A stretch of 64,000 bases of DNA from Sipunculus nudus (GCA_026874595.1 CM049312.1:24981956-25045955); one strand, 5' to 3'. Counted from the first letter of the stretch, positions 11,041 to 21,800 are shown. Notes: generated from the letters alone by a model not told the origin. A program made the numbers and translations.

Positions 11041-12763
11041 ATCCGCCTAAAAATAGAAACATTTTCTTCTTTGCTCTGTGACCCCCTCTCACTCAACATA
11101 TAATTAAAATCAGAACTCGCTATAAAATCAGTAAATTGAGAACATTCTAGAAATCCTGCGGACGGGTAGGTACCTTTGACGTCACGATTACGTCATAATA
11201 ACATGTCGCGGTCCTGACAATTAAGCTGCAAGTTTTTAAATGCTACGGCTGAGGGAATATCTAGTTTCCGAGGCATACTCCCAACCGCGCCACAACCCCG
11301 ACCTCCCGCTCCCACACCCCCTAGACCTATCCGTCGAGTACCGCAACGCAACAGAAGTTTTATTATTATTATTTATGCTTTATAATTTGGGACTAAAACA
11401 CAGATGCGCTCAGGTAGAGTAACAAGTAAATAGGTGGAAATATTTGGCCGAGACCATTTTAATGAAGTAATGATTCAATATTAACAATATGATACTAAAT
11501 GCCCTGCGTCAAATTAGTTTTCCTCATCACTTATATATACTTTATTATTACAAAAAATGGCACCAATCTAACATTAAGGTAGGGCAAAACGCCCTATTTA
11601 TAATGAATGATCTCGACAGACTGTGTGGAAAATGGCGGCGATGTGGTTCTGGTTTGGAATAATTTGAACTTGCTGAATCTCTGTCTTCGTTGATAACTTA
11701 AACTTGCTGAAGCTCTGTCTTCGCTGACCAAGTGATTTCTCTCCTTGGACTGTGATGAAATTTTAAGTCCCCGCGGGTTACCGGAAACTCTGTCCTATTG
11801 GCTGATTTTGTAGACTTCCGGTTTTTTAACGTTCTTATTTTATTAATCAATCTTTATAGGCATGTTTTATCAGTTAATTTTTCATAATCAAGTTACTAAG
11901 ATTACTGAATAAAGAATCAAGAATTCTGAATGAAAGTTTAGTAAACCGGCAAATCTTTCTTGAGTGAGTGTCATGTGACTACCGCGCCCGGAAGTTACAA
12001 AGCTAGATAAATAATTGCTTGATCCTTGCACGTGTTGTCTTTATGCTTGAATTCTGTCTGATGTTTGGTTCTGTAAATACAATAAGCTGAGAGACGATAT
12101 GAGAGACTTGCGCAAACTGAGAGGCATAAATAGAACATTAGTTCGATCTACGATCTTGACAAATAGACTTTCCCATGGGAGTACAAACAGCTGGCGTTAA
12201 CAACATAAAAACATTAACAGCGGTCGCAGGAAATTTCATTATGCTTTATAACTTGGGACTAAAACACAGATGCGCTCAGGCAGGAGGGCAGGCTATTCAT
12301 GTTTACCCTTGGGGACATTCATGCATTATTACTGATAAATCACATTATTACTGATAAATCACACTCATACTGACTCATGCGGCTTAAGGAAGAAGGCACA
12401 CTTATTCCGTTCAAACTGGCCAATTTACAGACAACTAACCAGTAAATAGGTGGAAATATTTAGCCGAGACCATTTTAATGAAGTGATGATTCAATATTAA
12501 CAATATGATACTAGGTGCCCTGCGTCAAATTAATTTTCCTCATCACTTATATATACTTTATTACTACACAAAATGGCACCAATCTAACATTAAGGTGGGG
12601 GCAAAACGCCAACGGCCGTAGGCCCCCCTCCAGTATTCTATATAACTATGAAACCAATACCATAAGGAAAACCATGAAATATAATGACTGTGCGACTAAT
12701 ACCATAAGGAATACCGTGAAAATATTACACTATGCTGCTAAGGATGGGGGGAGGGGTGGTGAT
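11041..12763. repeat. Gene-free region with a 168-bp direct repeat
   Basis: 11426-11593 and 12442-12610 are near-identical direct repeats starting GTAAATAGGTGGAAATATTT and ending GCAAAACGCC, 1,016 bp apart. A 40-bp word ending GATGCGCTCAGG also recurs, at 11375-11414 and 12241-12280. They could be terminal or internal repeats of the neighbouring DIRS-type element, or a separate tandem duplication; the ends have no TG/CA borders. Nothing else is recognisable between them. Confidence 0.6.
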
Positions 12764-13155
12764 GACTGGTGATTTTGATCCAAATCAAAGAATTGGGGGG
12801 GGGGGGGGGACTGGTGATTTGGTCCCCATGGATCCAAATCGGAGAATTATTAGACTGTTTTGGTCCCCACGGATCCAAAACAGCAAGAGGGGTTACGGTA
12901 ATGTTCTGGTCCCCACGGATCCAAAACAGCGAGAGGGGTTACGGTAATGTTCTGATCCAAAACAGAAGGTAGTGGATGTTTTGGTCCCAATAGATCCAAA
13001 ACAGGAGGGGGCGGGGGGCGGATAAGGGTTGATAATGTTCTGGTCCCAACGGATCCAAAACAGAGGGGAGTGGATGTTTAGTCCCCACGGATCCAAAACT
13101 GGAGGGGGGGGGCGATAAGGGTTAATAATGTTTTGGTCCCCCTGATCCAAAACTA
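12764..13155. repeat. G-rich minisatellite with GGTCCCCACGGATCC words
   Basis: Units of varying length repeat TGGTCCCCACGGATCCAAAA followed by a G-rich stretch and GGTAATGTT or GATAAGGGTT. The array directly abuts the 3' end of the tyrosine-recombinase reading frame on the minus strand, and the apparent extension of that frame into the array is proline-rich repeat sequence, not protein. Confidence 0.8.
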
Positions 13156-13199
13156 TTAAGAGAAGAAAGTCTAAAGAATTTTGGGGATATTTGAGTTCA

Positions 13200-14210
13200 A
13201 GACATGTGAGTGTTTTAGTCGGCTGAAACACTAACAGGTGTAACCTTAAATAACGTTTAAATGCCTCCGTTTTCCATCGACCTAAGGCTCTAATTTGAGA
13301 GTGCGTTAAACCTTCTGCTACCGCTTTGGTTGCTGCCCCTATTCGGAAGCTATTGCCGGAGTATTTACTAGTATTGAAACCTGCTGCCAATAGGGCTGCC
13401 TTAAGGTTGGAGTTCTTAATTGTTCCTAATGTTCCTAGTTGTGGGGTAACCATCTGGATAAGCAAATAGAGGGCCTGGTGCCGTGCCTCTCAACTTTAAA
13501 TATTGCTTTGTTAATGTTATAGGGCAGTTGTTATGGCTTTGTTGAATATTTACAAAAGTCTGAGATTTTAGATCGTTATTCTTTGAGTTGCGGAGCCTTA
13601 TCCGCATTCTAACAGAATTGCCTGTTTTATGAAATTCAACTTCAGAGAGCTGCACGACTAGTTCTTTGCCTGAAACAGACTTTGCAACTAGCTCCCCCAC
13701 CCTGAAAACCCCACTGTAACATACTGTATAAAGGGCTTCGAACAACACACGCAGAAAGTGGCTAGACACGGCTATCGGGAGAGCTTGAAACAACTTGTGA
13801 ATCACTGTTCTAGTTATGGGGTACCTCAGATGGACTACAGGACGCAGTTTTTGTGCCCCCAAAAGGAGTTTTTTTTTTAATGGCAAATGGAGCTGTGGGA
13901 TCTAGCAAGTTACTGATTTTATGTTGAAATGCGATGGCTGAGACAGAAGCTGCTGACGTACTTCCTGTGCACCCTTTATCAAATTTGTCTACTAAAAACA
14001 GAAGACAGCTGAAGGTGAAAGTGGAAATCTAGCCCATTCGGGTTTACCTAAAGCGTTACAGAAGGTGACAAGGTCTTTTATAACTTTATGGTAGAATGCC
14101 TGTGTGGAATTTGTTAAACTGTTAGTTACTAGTTGTTTCCCAAGGGCCTTTAGCTGAGAGATTCTGGAACTGGTGGCACATCCTGCATCTTGGAGTCCAT
14201 ATACGGTGTT
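13200..14210 (-). pseudogene. DIRS-type tyrosine recombinase (broken)
   Basis: The domain runs right to left across at least two frames. The N-terminal part lies near 14,000-14,200 and contains LKALGKQLVTNSLTNSTQ. The core includes YSGVFRVGELV near 13,700, whose Arg fits the first catalytic Arg. Further on is NSFRIGAAT near 13,335-13,365 and GRWKTEAFKRYLR near 13,250-13,290, with the nucleophilic Tyr. In the second motif an Asn stands where related recombinases usually have His. A frameshift separates the two halves near 13,440-13,465. The enzyme would join circular cDNA to the genome by strand exchange; this copy cannot. Confidence 0.8.
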
Positions 14211-14249
14211 AATTTCCGGAACGCTGACACCTGAGAACGAGAAAGGTCC

Positions 14250-15281
14250 CGCCAAAAGGTTAGAATGAACTGGGACATGTAAAGCTTCAAATAAAATATT
14301 GAATTGTAAAGTTACAAGCCCTAACCTTCTGATCAAAACCATAACTTTCTGATCTTTAGACGTTTTGGAATTTATGATTGATACCAGTGCCATATTATCC
14401 GTATGAATTTTAACTGCCTTGTTCTTTAGACTCTCTTTCCAGCATTCTACTGCTACAACTATTGGGTAAAGTTAAAGAATAACAATGTTCAAAGTTGTCC
14501 AAGGCTTTGGCCAAATCCCACAGAACCATGCTTTCCCATAGATAGCTCCATACCCAACCCCTTGTGCTGCATCTGTGTACAAATGCTCCTCTGTCGAATT
14601 CACCATTTCCCTAATAAAGAATGACTTGCCATTGTGGGAAGTTAAAAAGGTATTCCACAGTTTGAGGTCCTTTTTGGCTTTTGTATTTTTCCTGATATGA
14701 TGATGGGGTTTCTTTAGACCTTTTGTAAGGCAAATAAGCTTGCGTAGGAAAGCCCTGACCGGATGGATAACAGAACATGCAAAATTTAGCGGACCCACAA
14801 AGCATTGGAGTTCGCGTAACGTAGCCTTCTTTTTACCAAACATTGATGCCACTTCACCTCTACACTTTTCAAGCTTATCTACTGGGAGTCTAACTTCTTG
14901 TTCCACTGAATCTAATTCTATTCCCAAGAATGTTATAACCTTAGTGGGGCCGCAGGTCTTCTCTGGAGCTATGGGAACACCTAATTGTTGGCAAAGCTGT
15001 AGAAACGTGGCCTGAAGGTTTTTACAGTCAAGCTCTGTGCGGGAAATAAACAGGAAATCATCCAAGACATGAATGATGTTATCACTTTGGCATCTATGGC
15101 GGACTATAAACTCCAGAGCTGTACTGAACCTTTCGAATAGCTGACAGGAACTGGCTGCACCCATGGGTAGACAGCTGTCATAATAGAACTCCCCATTCCA
15201 AGTAAAACCTTACAGGTGGTGGTCTTCTCTGCGAATAGGCATAATTCTAAAGGCTGATTTTATGTCTGCTTTGGTCATGTA
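14250..15281 (-). pseudogene. DIRS reverse transcriptase (C-terminal part) and RNase H
   Basis: Just left of the MITE the frame resumes with MTKADIKSAFRIMPI, the RT block A with its catalytic Asp. An in-frame TAA lies shortly after, near 15,206-15,209. MGAASSCQLFERF follows, and HVLDDFLFIS holds the catalytic LDD at about 15,060-15,090. TFLGIELDS and the LRELQCFVGPLNFA linker lead into an RNase H with YTDAAQGVGYGA near 14,560. The end of RNase H continues in another frame at 14,393-14,250 (VMVLIRRLGL, FEALHVPVHSNLLAGPFS). The order and motifs match DIRS-type elements. Confidence 0.85.
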
Positions 15282-15712
15282 CTGTGGTTGCCTTTTTGTT
15301 CGCGAGGGTTTTAATTTCGCGATATTCGCGAATGGGAAATAATCGCGAAAATTCAACCCTCGGGAATAATCGGCCAATTGAGAATGTCCTTCTTATTTAG
15401 TGTAATCAATACTTGTATGGTAATAGTTTAGAAGAGAGAGATTTTTTTAATAAATTACATCCTTGCAGGTATAGGAAAATGTAAGCCTTAAATTTGAACT
15501 AAACCACCTATGCTGTGTGTGCGGGCCCATCATTATATAAGAAAATGTCACAAACTCATGACTTATTCTCATTTTATAATACACACAGGTATATGGCTCT
15601 GCCAAAGACTTGATATAGGTTCTTGAGAGATCGCGAAAATGAAACCCTCGCATAACATTAAAAATGGAAAAATCTCGAAATTTCAGCCTCGCGAATATGA
15701 AGCCAGCCACAG
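15282..15712. mobile_element. TA-flanked MITE nested in the DIRS RT gene
   Basis: The insert is 431 bp. It starts CTGTGGTTGCC and ends, read inverted, CTGTGGCTGGC. The arms continue imperfectly inverted for about 50 bp, with TTCGCGAGG in both. It is flanked by TA at 15280-15281 and TA at 15713-15714. Removing the insert with one TA brings the two RT halves into the same frame, which proves it is an insertion. TA target sites and this end suggest a Tc1/mariner-type non-autonomous element. The interior is AT-rich with several TTCGCGA-type words and no gene. Confidence 0.85.
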
Positions 15713-15714
15713 TA

Positions 15715-16075
15715 TGCATCAGACCCTAACAATTTAAGTATATCAACGGCATCACAGACTGATGCATAAGTAACTTTTGACTGATCTAAGGAAATGCCAT
15801 CATTGACTGAAAATTGTTCTGGGAATGATGTGAAGGATGAGCCTAAATTTACCTAGTTCATTTTTGGGAACCAAGCCTAGTGGGGAAAATACCATATCTG
15901 TGAATGGGGGCGTGTCAAAGGGACCTTTAAACCTTCCTGCTTTTAGTTCTTCATTAATTTTGCTAGTGGTAATCTCCTGGTCTGACAGGGCAGATTTCAG
16001 GTTATCCGGTACTTTATCTATCACGACCCCTTGAGACCCCAATGGAAATCCCTCACGAAAACCATTTACCAGAAA
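15715..16075 (-). pseudogene. DIRS reverse transcriptase (N-terminal part)
   Basis: The frame at 16,042-15,800 holds SKINEELKAGRFKGPF, then FSPLGLVPKNELGKFRLIL, the finger region of DIRS-type RT. Immediately after LIL a one-step frameshift is needed: the continuation FPEQFSVNDGIS is in another frame and runs to the MITE at 15,714. GFREGFPLGSQG just before this part matches the usual start of DIRS RT. Confidence 0.8.
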
Positions 16076-16099
16076 ATTTGAGTTATTCTTGGGGCGCTT

Positions 16100-16745
16100 G
16101 CTGGGGTGAATGTTCTGTATACACTGCCATAAACAGTGTGAACGCCGAAGTCAACTGGTCAATCGACATGGACCTTTCTGTTTCCGGGACCCATCTCAGG
16201 ATGGGTGGGCCTTCTTTGGACTGTCATAGCCTTTCCTCTTGTTTGATCTGCTTTTGGGTAAAAGTACTGATATATACTTCAATATACTGATCAGAACAGA
16301 TTTTGGCTCTAATGCTTGTTGGAACTTTGTTTGCCAGGGGAATGTTACATATTCCGTTTGAAGTGTGTGTTACGTCTAATGGGTCACTACTATTTGACTC
16401 ACCGCTGCTTGAGGGGATAGGCTCTGGTTGCTGCTGGGGAGCTTGGGCTGTGCTTCGTGTAGACAAGGCGTTGGCTAACTTTTCATAAAACCTCTTCTCC
16501 AAATCATTGGCAAGGTTGGCAATCTTGTTGTTGAGATCTGACGACACTGTGTTTATGCTTGCCGTCATTGTGGACAACACAGTTTGTGGTTGGTCCATGG
16601 ATACTAGTTGTGGGACTGCAGATTGGGTACGAGGCTTCCTCCGGGTACGTTTGCGGGCTGGGGCTGGTACATCAGGGTCACTGGCCCCAGCCTCATCCTC
16701 TCTAAACCTTAATGGGGTACGTGTCGACCTACGCCTCTTGCTATA
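16100..16745 (-). pseudogene. DIRS gag-like protein (broken)
   Basis: From about 16,745 a basic stretch (RKRTRRKPRTQ) leads into a coiled-coil-like segment (SSDLNNKIANLANDLEKRF) and a Gln/Pro/Ser-rich linker, followed by IPLANKVPTSIRAKI. The conserved C-terminal gag region (LRWVPETERSMSIDQLTSAF) follows in a second frame near 16,200-16,100. The protein would package element RNA. A frameshift and a stop break it. The start is uncertain because no clear ATG precedes the basic region. Confidence 0.65.
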
Positions 16746-17840
16746 AAATCAGACAGACATTTGTATTAAATTATGCCCCTATCATGCCACTATCGAGTTC
16801 CCTTGCAACAGCAATGATTCATTCACCGGGGATCTGGGGTTTACCATCCTTATTATAATTTGCCTGTACTAGGCCAGTCTGAAACTGAAGATCTTTAATT
16901 TATAGCGCAACTATTTGACTTGCTATGCCAACAACCAAAACTCTAGGACTGACATCCCCTTTATTTTTTTAATATTTAATATTTTAACATTTAATATTGG
17001 CAATTCGGTCAATTAAATTGGAACAGGTAATAAGTTATCCTTATATAATATCTGAAAACCATTTATATATAAAAAAATGACTAACACAATTGAATATACT
17101 AGGTGTAAGAAAACTTCCGCAAGCCTATTTGCTATAATGTACCTATGTAATCCCATTATGGGACACTACCAACTGATAAATTACTACTGGACTAATAATT
17201 GGCTAAAGATAAGAAAAATAATGAACCGCATAAGATGTTTAGGTTTATAAAGATGTAACCGGTAATATATTACTCCCGGGAGTAAGATACCCGGTTAACG
17301 CACAAAACTAACCCCTTACAGTATGGGTATATATGAAACTGACTAAAACCAATATTGAGTGAAGTTAAGCGTACGGAACTGGACCTTCTACAGAACTATT
17401 TGCTCCAATCTGCTATATATGGAATCGAAGTTTGGGATACCTTTCCTCTATGAGACACATTGACAATTCTGATCATTTGAATTAGCTTCTCTTTAAATAA
17501 ACTACTTCACTAATAACTCACTACTTGACTGACTACTAACTTAATAACTCAAAAACTGAGGAACTCTAACCCAGGAGCACACCGAATAGACATGACCACA
17601 GAAACTTTCACTTCCTACCTAAAACACTACAACCTGACAAAAAAAACCTACAACTACCAAACATATAACCATGAACATTTTTTAAAACTATTATTTACAT
17701 ATCTATTCTTCACAGCTTCTGAGTTAATTTCAGTCGTGGCGCTACAACCCTGTCGCTGCATAATATCTGTTGGGGAAGCTGGTTTCATGCAACACTGGTA
17801 CCTGACAAGCTAACCTTCAGACACCCATCAATCCCTTGAT
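16746..17840. other. Gene-free AT-rich stretch with one strong hairpin
   Basis: May include the untranslated 5' part of the DIRS-type element. The one clear structure is an inverted repeat at 17257-17296, with AACCGG and CCGGTT at its ends and the perfect 16-bp palindrome TTACTCCCGGGAGTAA at 17270-17285 in the middle. No frame with a recognisable domain was found. Confidence 0.5.
17257..17296. repeat. Hairpin-forming inverted repeat
   Basis: The outer arms AACCGG and CCGGTT enclose the perfect palindrome TTACTCCCGGGAGTAA (17270-17285); the intervening bases pair imperfectly. It could be an internal structural feature of the adjacent mobile element. Its role is unknown. Confidence 0.6.
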
Positions 17841-17847
17841 AACAGCC

Positions 17848-18130
17848 CCCTCAAGCTTTTATAAAAATGTTTGGTCCCAACCTTAAGTGCACCCCGTCAG
17901 TTAAAAACATATGCCTGTCCCATGGGAATGCAGGTTTATGTTTCCAAAAGCGAGCAAAAGGGATGGAATCAAGGACTACCTCCAGAACGGTTTGTGATGG
18001 CTCTAGTGTTGAATGTGTTATCTTAGACAAAGCGGTTGTTTATGGCTGAGACATATATGCAAGGAAGCTGACACTTGTTATGAATGTGCTCTATCAGATC
18101 TACAATGCGGCTGCCTAATAATTTTACCCT
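17848..18130 (-). pseudogene. SGNH-hydrolase-like C-terminal fragment
   Basis: Read on the minus strand from 18,130, one frame gives LLGSRIVDLIEHIHN and LPCIYVSAINNRFV and then stops. A second frame gives VVLDSIPFARFWKHK and ends HMFLTDGVHLRLGPNIF before a stop near 17,862. The DGVHL block resembles the final Asp-x-x-His block of SGNH esterases, which occur in some transposable elements. The fragment is cut at 18,130 where the LTR starts. Which element it belonged to is unknown; I infer an older mobile element next to the DIRS copy. Confidence 0.35.
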
Positions 18131-18449
18131 CTCTCGGCTCTAAAACACAGCCCCTTTATTTACTCTTCACCCCAAGCCGAAAATTTTCCACTTCTTGAAC
18201 AGTCCAAAAGATCTTACACAACACAGTAAACAAGCGTTACAAGAATCATATAGATAAACATCGCTGTGTGTGTCTACATACCAGCGTCCATATTTGACCT
18301 CGGCCACGACCAGGCGAGAAAGCCATTAGCTAGCATGACAACGAGAGTTCAACCAGTACGGATTAAACTGAGAATGTAACAAACGGCCCGGCGAGGGTGA
18401 CACAACACGAGTTACGCTCGTGTCACACAATAAAAGAGCACCTGTAACA
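18131..18449 (-). repeat. 3' LTR of the Gmr1-like element, truncated
   Basis: Matches 24,148-24,466 of the 5' LTR, beginning around CGGCTCTAAAACACA and ending CACCTGTAACA at 18449. The remaining 500 bp or so of the 822-bp LTR is absent, and the SGNH-like fragment starts directly at the break. The truncation therefore comes from a deletion or recombination after insertion. A purine-rich stretch next to it (CAGGGAG on the minus strand, 18,450-18,456) fits the polypurine tract. Confidence 0.85.
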
Positions 18450-18500
18450 CTCCCTGTAAACAGCTGTAAACTTCATTTTGAGATCACAATCACAAAATTT

Positions 18501-18945
18501 TTACAACATCTCAAAAATCATCCTATTTACAACATTACATAAACATCTTGTTTTCAACATTTCATAAACATCTCGATAAGCAATCAGCAAGTACATTGTC
18601 TTTCCCTTTAATATGTATGATATCAAGATTGTAATCCTGTAAGAAAAACTCCATCTCAACAATCTTTGATTTTTACACTTCAACTTGTTCATGAACGTGA
18701 GGGGATTGTGATCACTGAAGACAATGATATATCTGACTGATGAAGTAACATAAACTTCAAAATGTTGCAACGCCAAAATCAAAGCCAAACATTGTTTTAC
18801 AATAGTGGAGTAGTTTTGTTTTCTGGTTTGCATTAAACTTTCTTGAGAAATAACGAATTGGATGATCTATGCCATCATTGCCTTTTTGTAACAACACAGC
18901 ACCAGCAGCAGTATCACTAGCATCTGAGGCTAACTTAAAAGGTAC
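18501..18945 (-). pseudogene. Gmr1-like RNase H
   Basis: FKLASDASDTAAGAVLLQ near 18,885-18,940 is the first catalytic block. KQNYSTIVKQCLALILALQ with the Glu-equivalent position changed, FSDHNPLTF and a HIKGKDN-like remnant follow down to about 18,510. Frameshifts split it. It is the last pol domain before the 3' LTR, which supports the integrase-RT-RNase H order. Confidence 0.8.
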
Positions 18946-19079
18946 AGAAAGGTCTGGAGTTTCTACAACTGGTGAACTTCGAATAATTCAGATTCTGAAA
19001 TGCATTTTCACACTGAGCATTTCATACAAACTTTTGTTTTTTCTTTAACAAATTAGTCAAAGGTTAAGCTACAGCAGCA

Positions 19080-20031
19080 ACATTTTGACAAAACTTCCTG
19101 CAGTATCCAACCATGCCAATAAAACGCATTATTTGCTTTTTGTTTTCTGGTCTAGGAAATGCAGAAATAACATTATAAAGAAATAACAGAAATAACAGAA
19201 ATAACTTATTTTAGCATCAACAGGTTTTAATTGACCCTGCCCTACAATATGACCCAAAAATGTCACCTCCGCATGACAAAACTCAGATTTTGCCAAGTTG
19301 ATGGTCAGACGTGCTTCACTGAGTCTTTCGAAGAGGTCGCGAAGAATTTGCAGATTTTTCTCCCAGGTGTCGCTGTACACGATGAGGCCATCAATATATG
19401 CATCGCAGCCCTGAATGTCCTTGAAAACCATATGGATAAGGCGCTTGAACGTGGTTGGCGAGTTCTTCATGCCAAACGGCATAACTTTATACTGGTACAG
19501 TCCTTGTGGCGTCAACAATCCGGACACTTCTTTCGCTCGATCTGTCAGCGGAACTTGCCAGAATCCTTTTAGCAAGTCAAACTTTGAAACATACCTGGAG
19601 CTACCGACTCTATCAATACAATCATCGATCCTCGGAATCGGGAACGTTTCAGTCTTGGTGACAGAGTTTAGTTTTCGATAATCTGTGCCCATACGGTAAA
19701 TTTCATCAGGTTTTCGCTCAAGAATACATGGTGAACTACAGTTACTGTTACTAGGTTCAATAAAATCACTGTCCAACAAATATTGAATCTCATCCTGTAG
19801 ATACTTTTGCTTTTCTGGATTCAGTCTATATGGGTGTTGCATGACTGCGCTTACCTCGCCATCATCGACGTCATGGCACAACATGTAAGTTCGCGTTGGA
19901 ATGTCACTAAACAAATGTTCATAATTCCGCAGCAGGTTCTTGAGGTCTTGTTGTTCTTGTACGGTACGGTTTGACAGTTTGGCATCCAGGTTGTTAAGCA
20001 CGCCTGATTTTTTGTCATGGTACTTTACCAC
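19080..20031 (-). pseudogene. Gmr1-like reverse transcriptase
   Basis: The frame holds LRNYEHLFSDIPTRTY, PYRLNPEKQKYLQDEIQYL, RMGTDYRKLNSVT, PIPRIDDCID, FDLLKGFWQVPLT, PFGMKNSPTTF and AYIDGLIVYSD. The last is the YxDD block with Gly in place of the second Asp, which should abolish activity. The frame then runs into an expanded GAAATAACA array (about 19,164-19,205) that shifts it; the true continuation (ENKKQIMRFIGMVGYCRKF) lies beyond in another frame. Fingers, palm and thumb are all recognisable. RT follows integrase with only a short spacer. Confidence 0.9.
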
Positions 20032-20149
20032 ACTGAATGTCTACATCACACTTACAATCAGTATCTACTTTAGCTGGGTCAGGGTAAGTTTTTACACAAT
20101 TAACAGCAGTAACTTTTTTTACAACATCTGATGTGCTATTTCTGTCATA

Positions 20150-21330
20150 ATATGGTTTCAACATGTTAAAATGGCACAGTTGATTCTTCTTACGTCTATC
20201 TGGTGTCAACAGTATGTAATTTAAATCACTGACTTTCTTGTCAACAATGTAAGGACCAAATACCTAGCTTGCAGAGGTCTGCTAGGGATGGGAAGTGAGG
20301 CAAAGACCTTTTCGCAAAGCTCAAACGTCCTACTTACAGTGTGCTTGTCATACTTTGTTTTCATTTTACTTTGTGCAGATTTTATATTTTACTTTGCAAT
20401 CTCACAAGCATTGTGTAGTTTAGTGCAAAAGTCTGAGAGTACTGCAGTAAACTAAGAGAATCAGGATTTTCACACAAGAGTGTTTCTTTAAGCAGTTTCA
20501 ATGGACCTCGAATGGAGTGTCCAAAAACTAGTTCAAAGGGACTGAAACCCAATGACTCTTGAAAGGATTCTCTGACAGCAAACAGCAATAGGTGGATTCC
20601 TTCATCCCAGTCTTTCTGTGTGTCATAGCAATAAATCATGAGCATGTTTTTTAATGTCTGGTGATAACGCTCGAGGGCGCCCTGACTTTCAGGATGGTAT
20701 GCCGAAGAGGTGTACTGTTTTATACCTAGCTCAAGCATAATTTGTTGGAATAAGCCAGACATAAAATTAGACCCTTGGTAAGACTGGACGGATTTTGGTA
20801 ATCCAAAAGTTGTAATAAACTGGGTCAGAGCTTTGACAACACTTTTGGCATTAATTTTGCGCAATGGTATTGCCTTAGGGAACCTGGTAGATGCGCACAT
20901 AATTGTCAGCAAGTATTCATGTCCAGATTTTGTTTGGGCAGTGGTCCAACATAGTCAACAATAATCCTACTGAATGGTTCCTCGAAAACAGAAATAGGCC
21001 TAAGTGGGGCCTTAGGAGGATTCTGATTGGGCTTGCCTACCGTCTGGCATGTATGGTATGATTTATAATATTGTACAACATCTTTCCTGAGGTAAGGCCA
21101 ATAGAAGTGTGTACTAACTTTCTGATCAGTTTATACCTAAATGGCCAGACAAATGAGCCTCATGTGCCATGCTTAAAATTTCATTGCGAAAGCTTTTGAG
21201 CATCACTATTTGATGTTTGATGGCCAACTCATCATCAGTGCATGCATCAGGTGGTCGCCATTTACGCATTAGCACTCCTCGTTTAACATAGAAACAAACT
21301 GTGTTTTGTGACAGTTTAGAATGCTGCATC
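20150..21330 (-). pseudogene. Gmr1-like integrase
   Basis: The zinc-binding region starts near 21,290 (VLMRKWRPPDACTDDELA) and includes MAHEAHLSGHLG and YWPYLRKDVVQYYKSYHTCQ, in which one of the two usual Cys is lost. The catalytic core has IIVDYVGPLPK (first Asp), VQSYQGSNFMSGLF, where Tyr replaces the second catalytic Asp, and HPESQGALERYHQ with the Glu. FSPFELVFGHSIRGPL follows. The C-terminal GPY/F module, YFGPYIVDKKVSDLNYIL and CHFNMLKPYYDR, lies at about 20,290-20,150. The whole protein lies upstream of RT on the minus strand. Confidence 0.9.
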
Positions 21331-21499
21331 CTGTACAGGCGAGTCATTAGATGAGTCACTAGTGACTCCCAGAGTGTTATTATTAATTTGACCATTATCC
21401 TCATGTGTGTTTTTCTGGCCATAGATCTAGTTACACCACATGAAGGATACAAACCAGGAATTTCCTGACTTTCCGGTTCAGTGTACGTCCTGATCAAGT

Positions 21500-21800
21500 G
21501 ACGGCTTTTCTGTCACTATTGGTACAGGCTGTACTTTATCACCTGCAACATCATTGCCTAGTAGCAACTGAATTAAAAGGTTAAAGTTGTTCTTATGCCC
21601 ACAGTAATATTCCCAGAAATCAAATCTGACTTGAAATGGATACTGAGAAGAGGAACTGAAGTGTGTCTTTCTGAAAACACACAATTAACAAGTGCATGTG
21701 CATCAGTAAAGGACCTATTAGAAAATGGCAAAGGGTTTGCTCACATGAGAGTCTGGCCTGAGCCAGTGTCCCTCAAAATTCTAATAGGGGTAGAATCTGA
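21500..21800 (-). pseudogene. Gmr1-like aspartic protease
   Basis: RILRDTGSGQTLM at about 21,741-21,780 has the DTG catalytic triplet (bases 21,762-21,770). The end of the domain, FNLLIQLLLGNDVAGDKV, is at about 21,525-21,590 in a different frame. Length and spacing fit a retroelement protease. A long acidic, serine-rich spacer joins it to gag. Confidence 0.8.

Larger units (their letters stand above)
13155..16750 (-). mobile_element. Decayed DIRS-type tyrosine-recombinase retrotransposon
   Basis: On the minus strand, from right to left, are gag (about 16,745-16,100), reverse transcriptase (16,075-15,715 and 15,281-14,600), RNase H (about 14,600-14,250) and a tyrosine recombinase (about 14,200-13,200). 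There is no DDE integrase and no protease, which is the DIRS arrangement. The copy is inactive: it has frameshifts in gag, RT and recombinase, an in-frame stop in RT and a MITE insertion. Its termini were not found, because DIRS elements end in split or inverted repeats and none could be paired with confidence here. Confidence 0.85.

Noticed and set aside
10667-11099. Frames encoding repeated CRKSSIFASMLITRVC-like peptides
   Set aside because: They follow a short tandem unit of about 58 bp and a simple repeat; not conserved as protein.
12893-13200. C-terminal extension of the tyrosine recombinase frame
   Set aside because: After the YLR motif the frame runs into the G-rich minisatellite; the proline-rich tail is repeat sequence.
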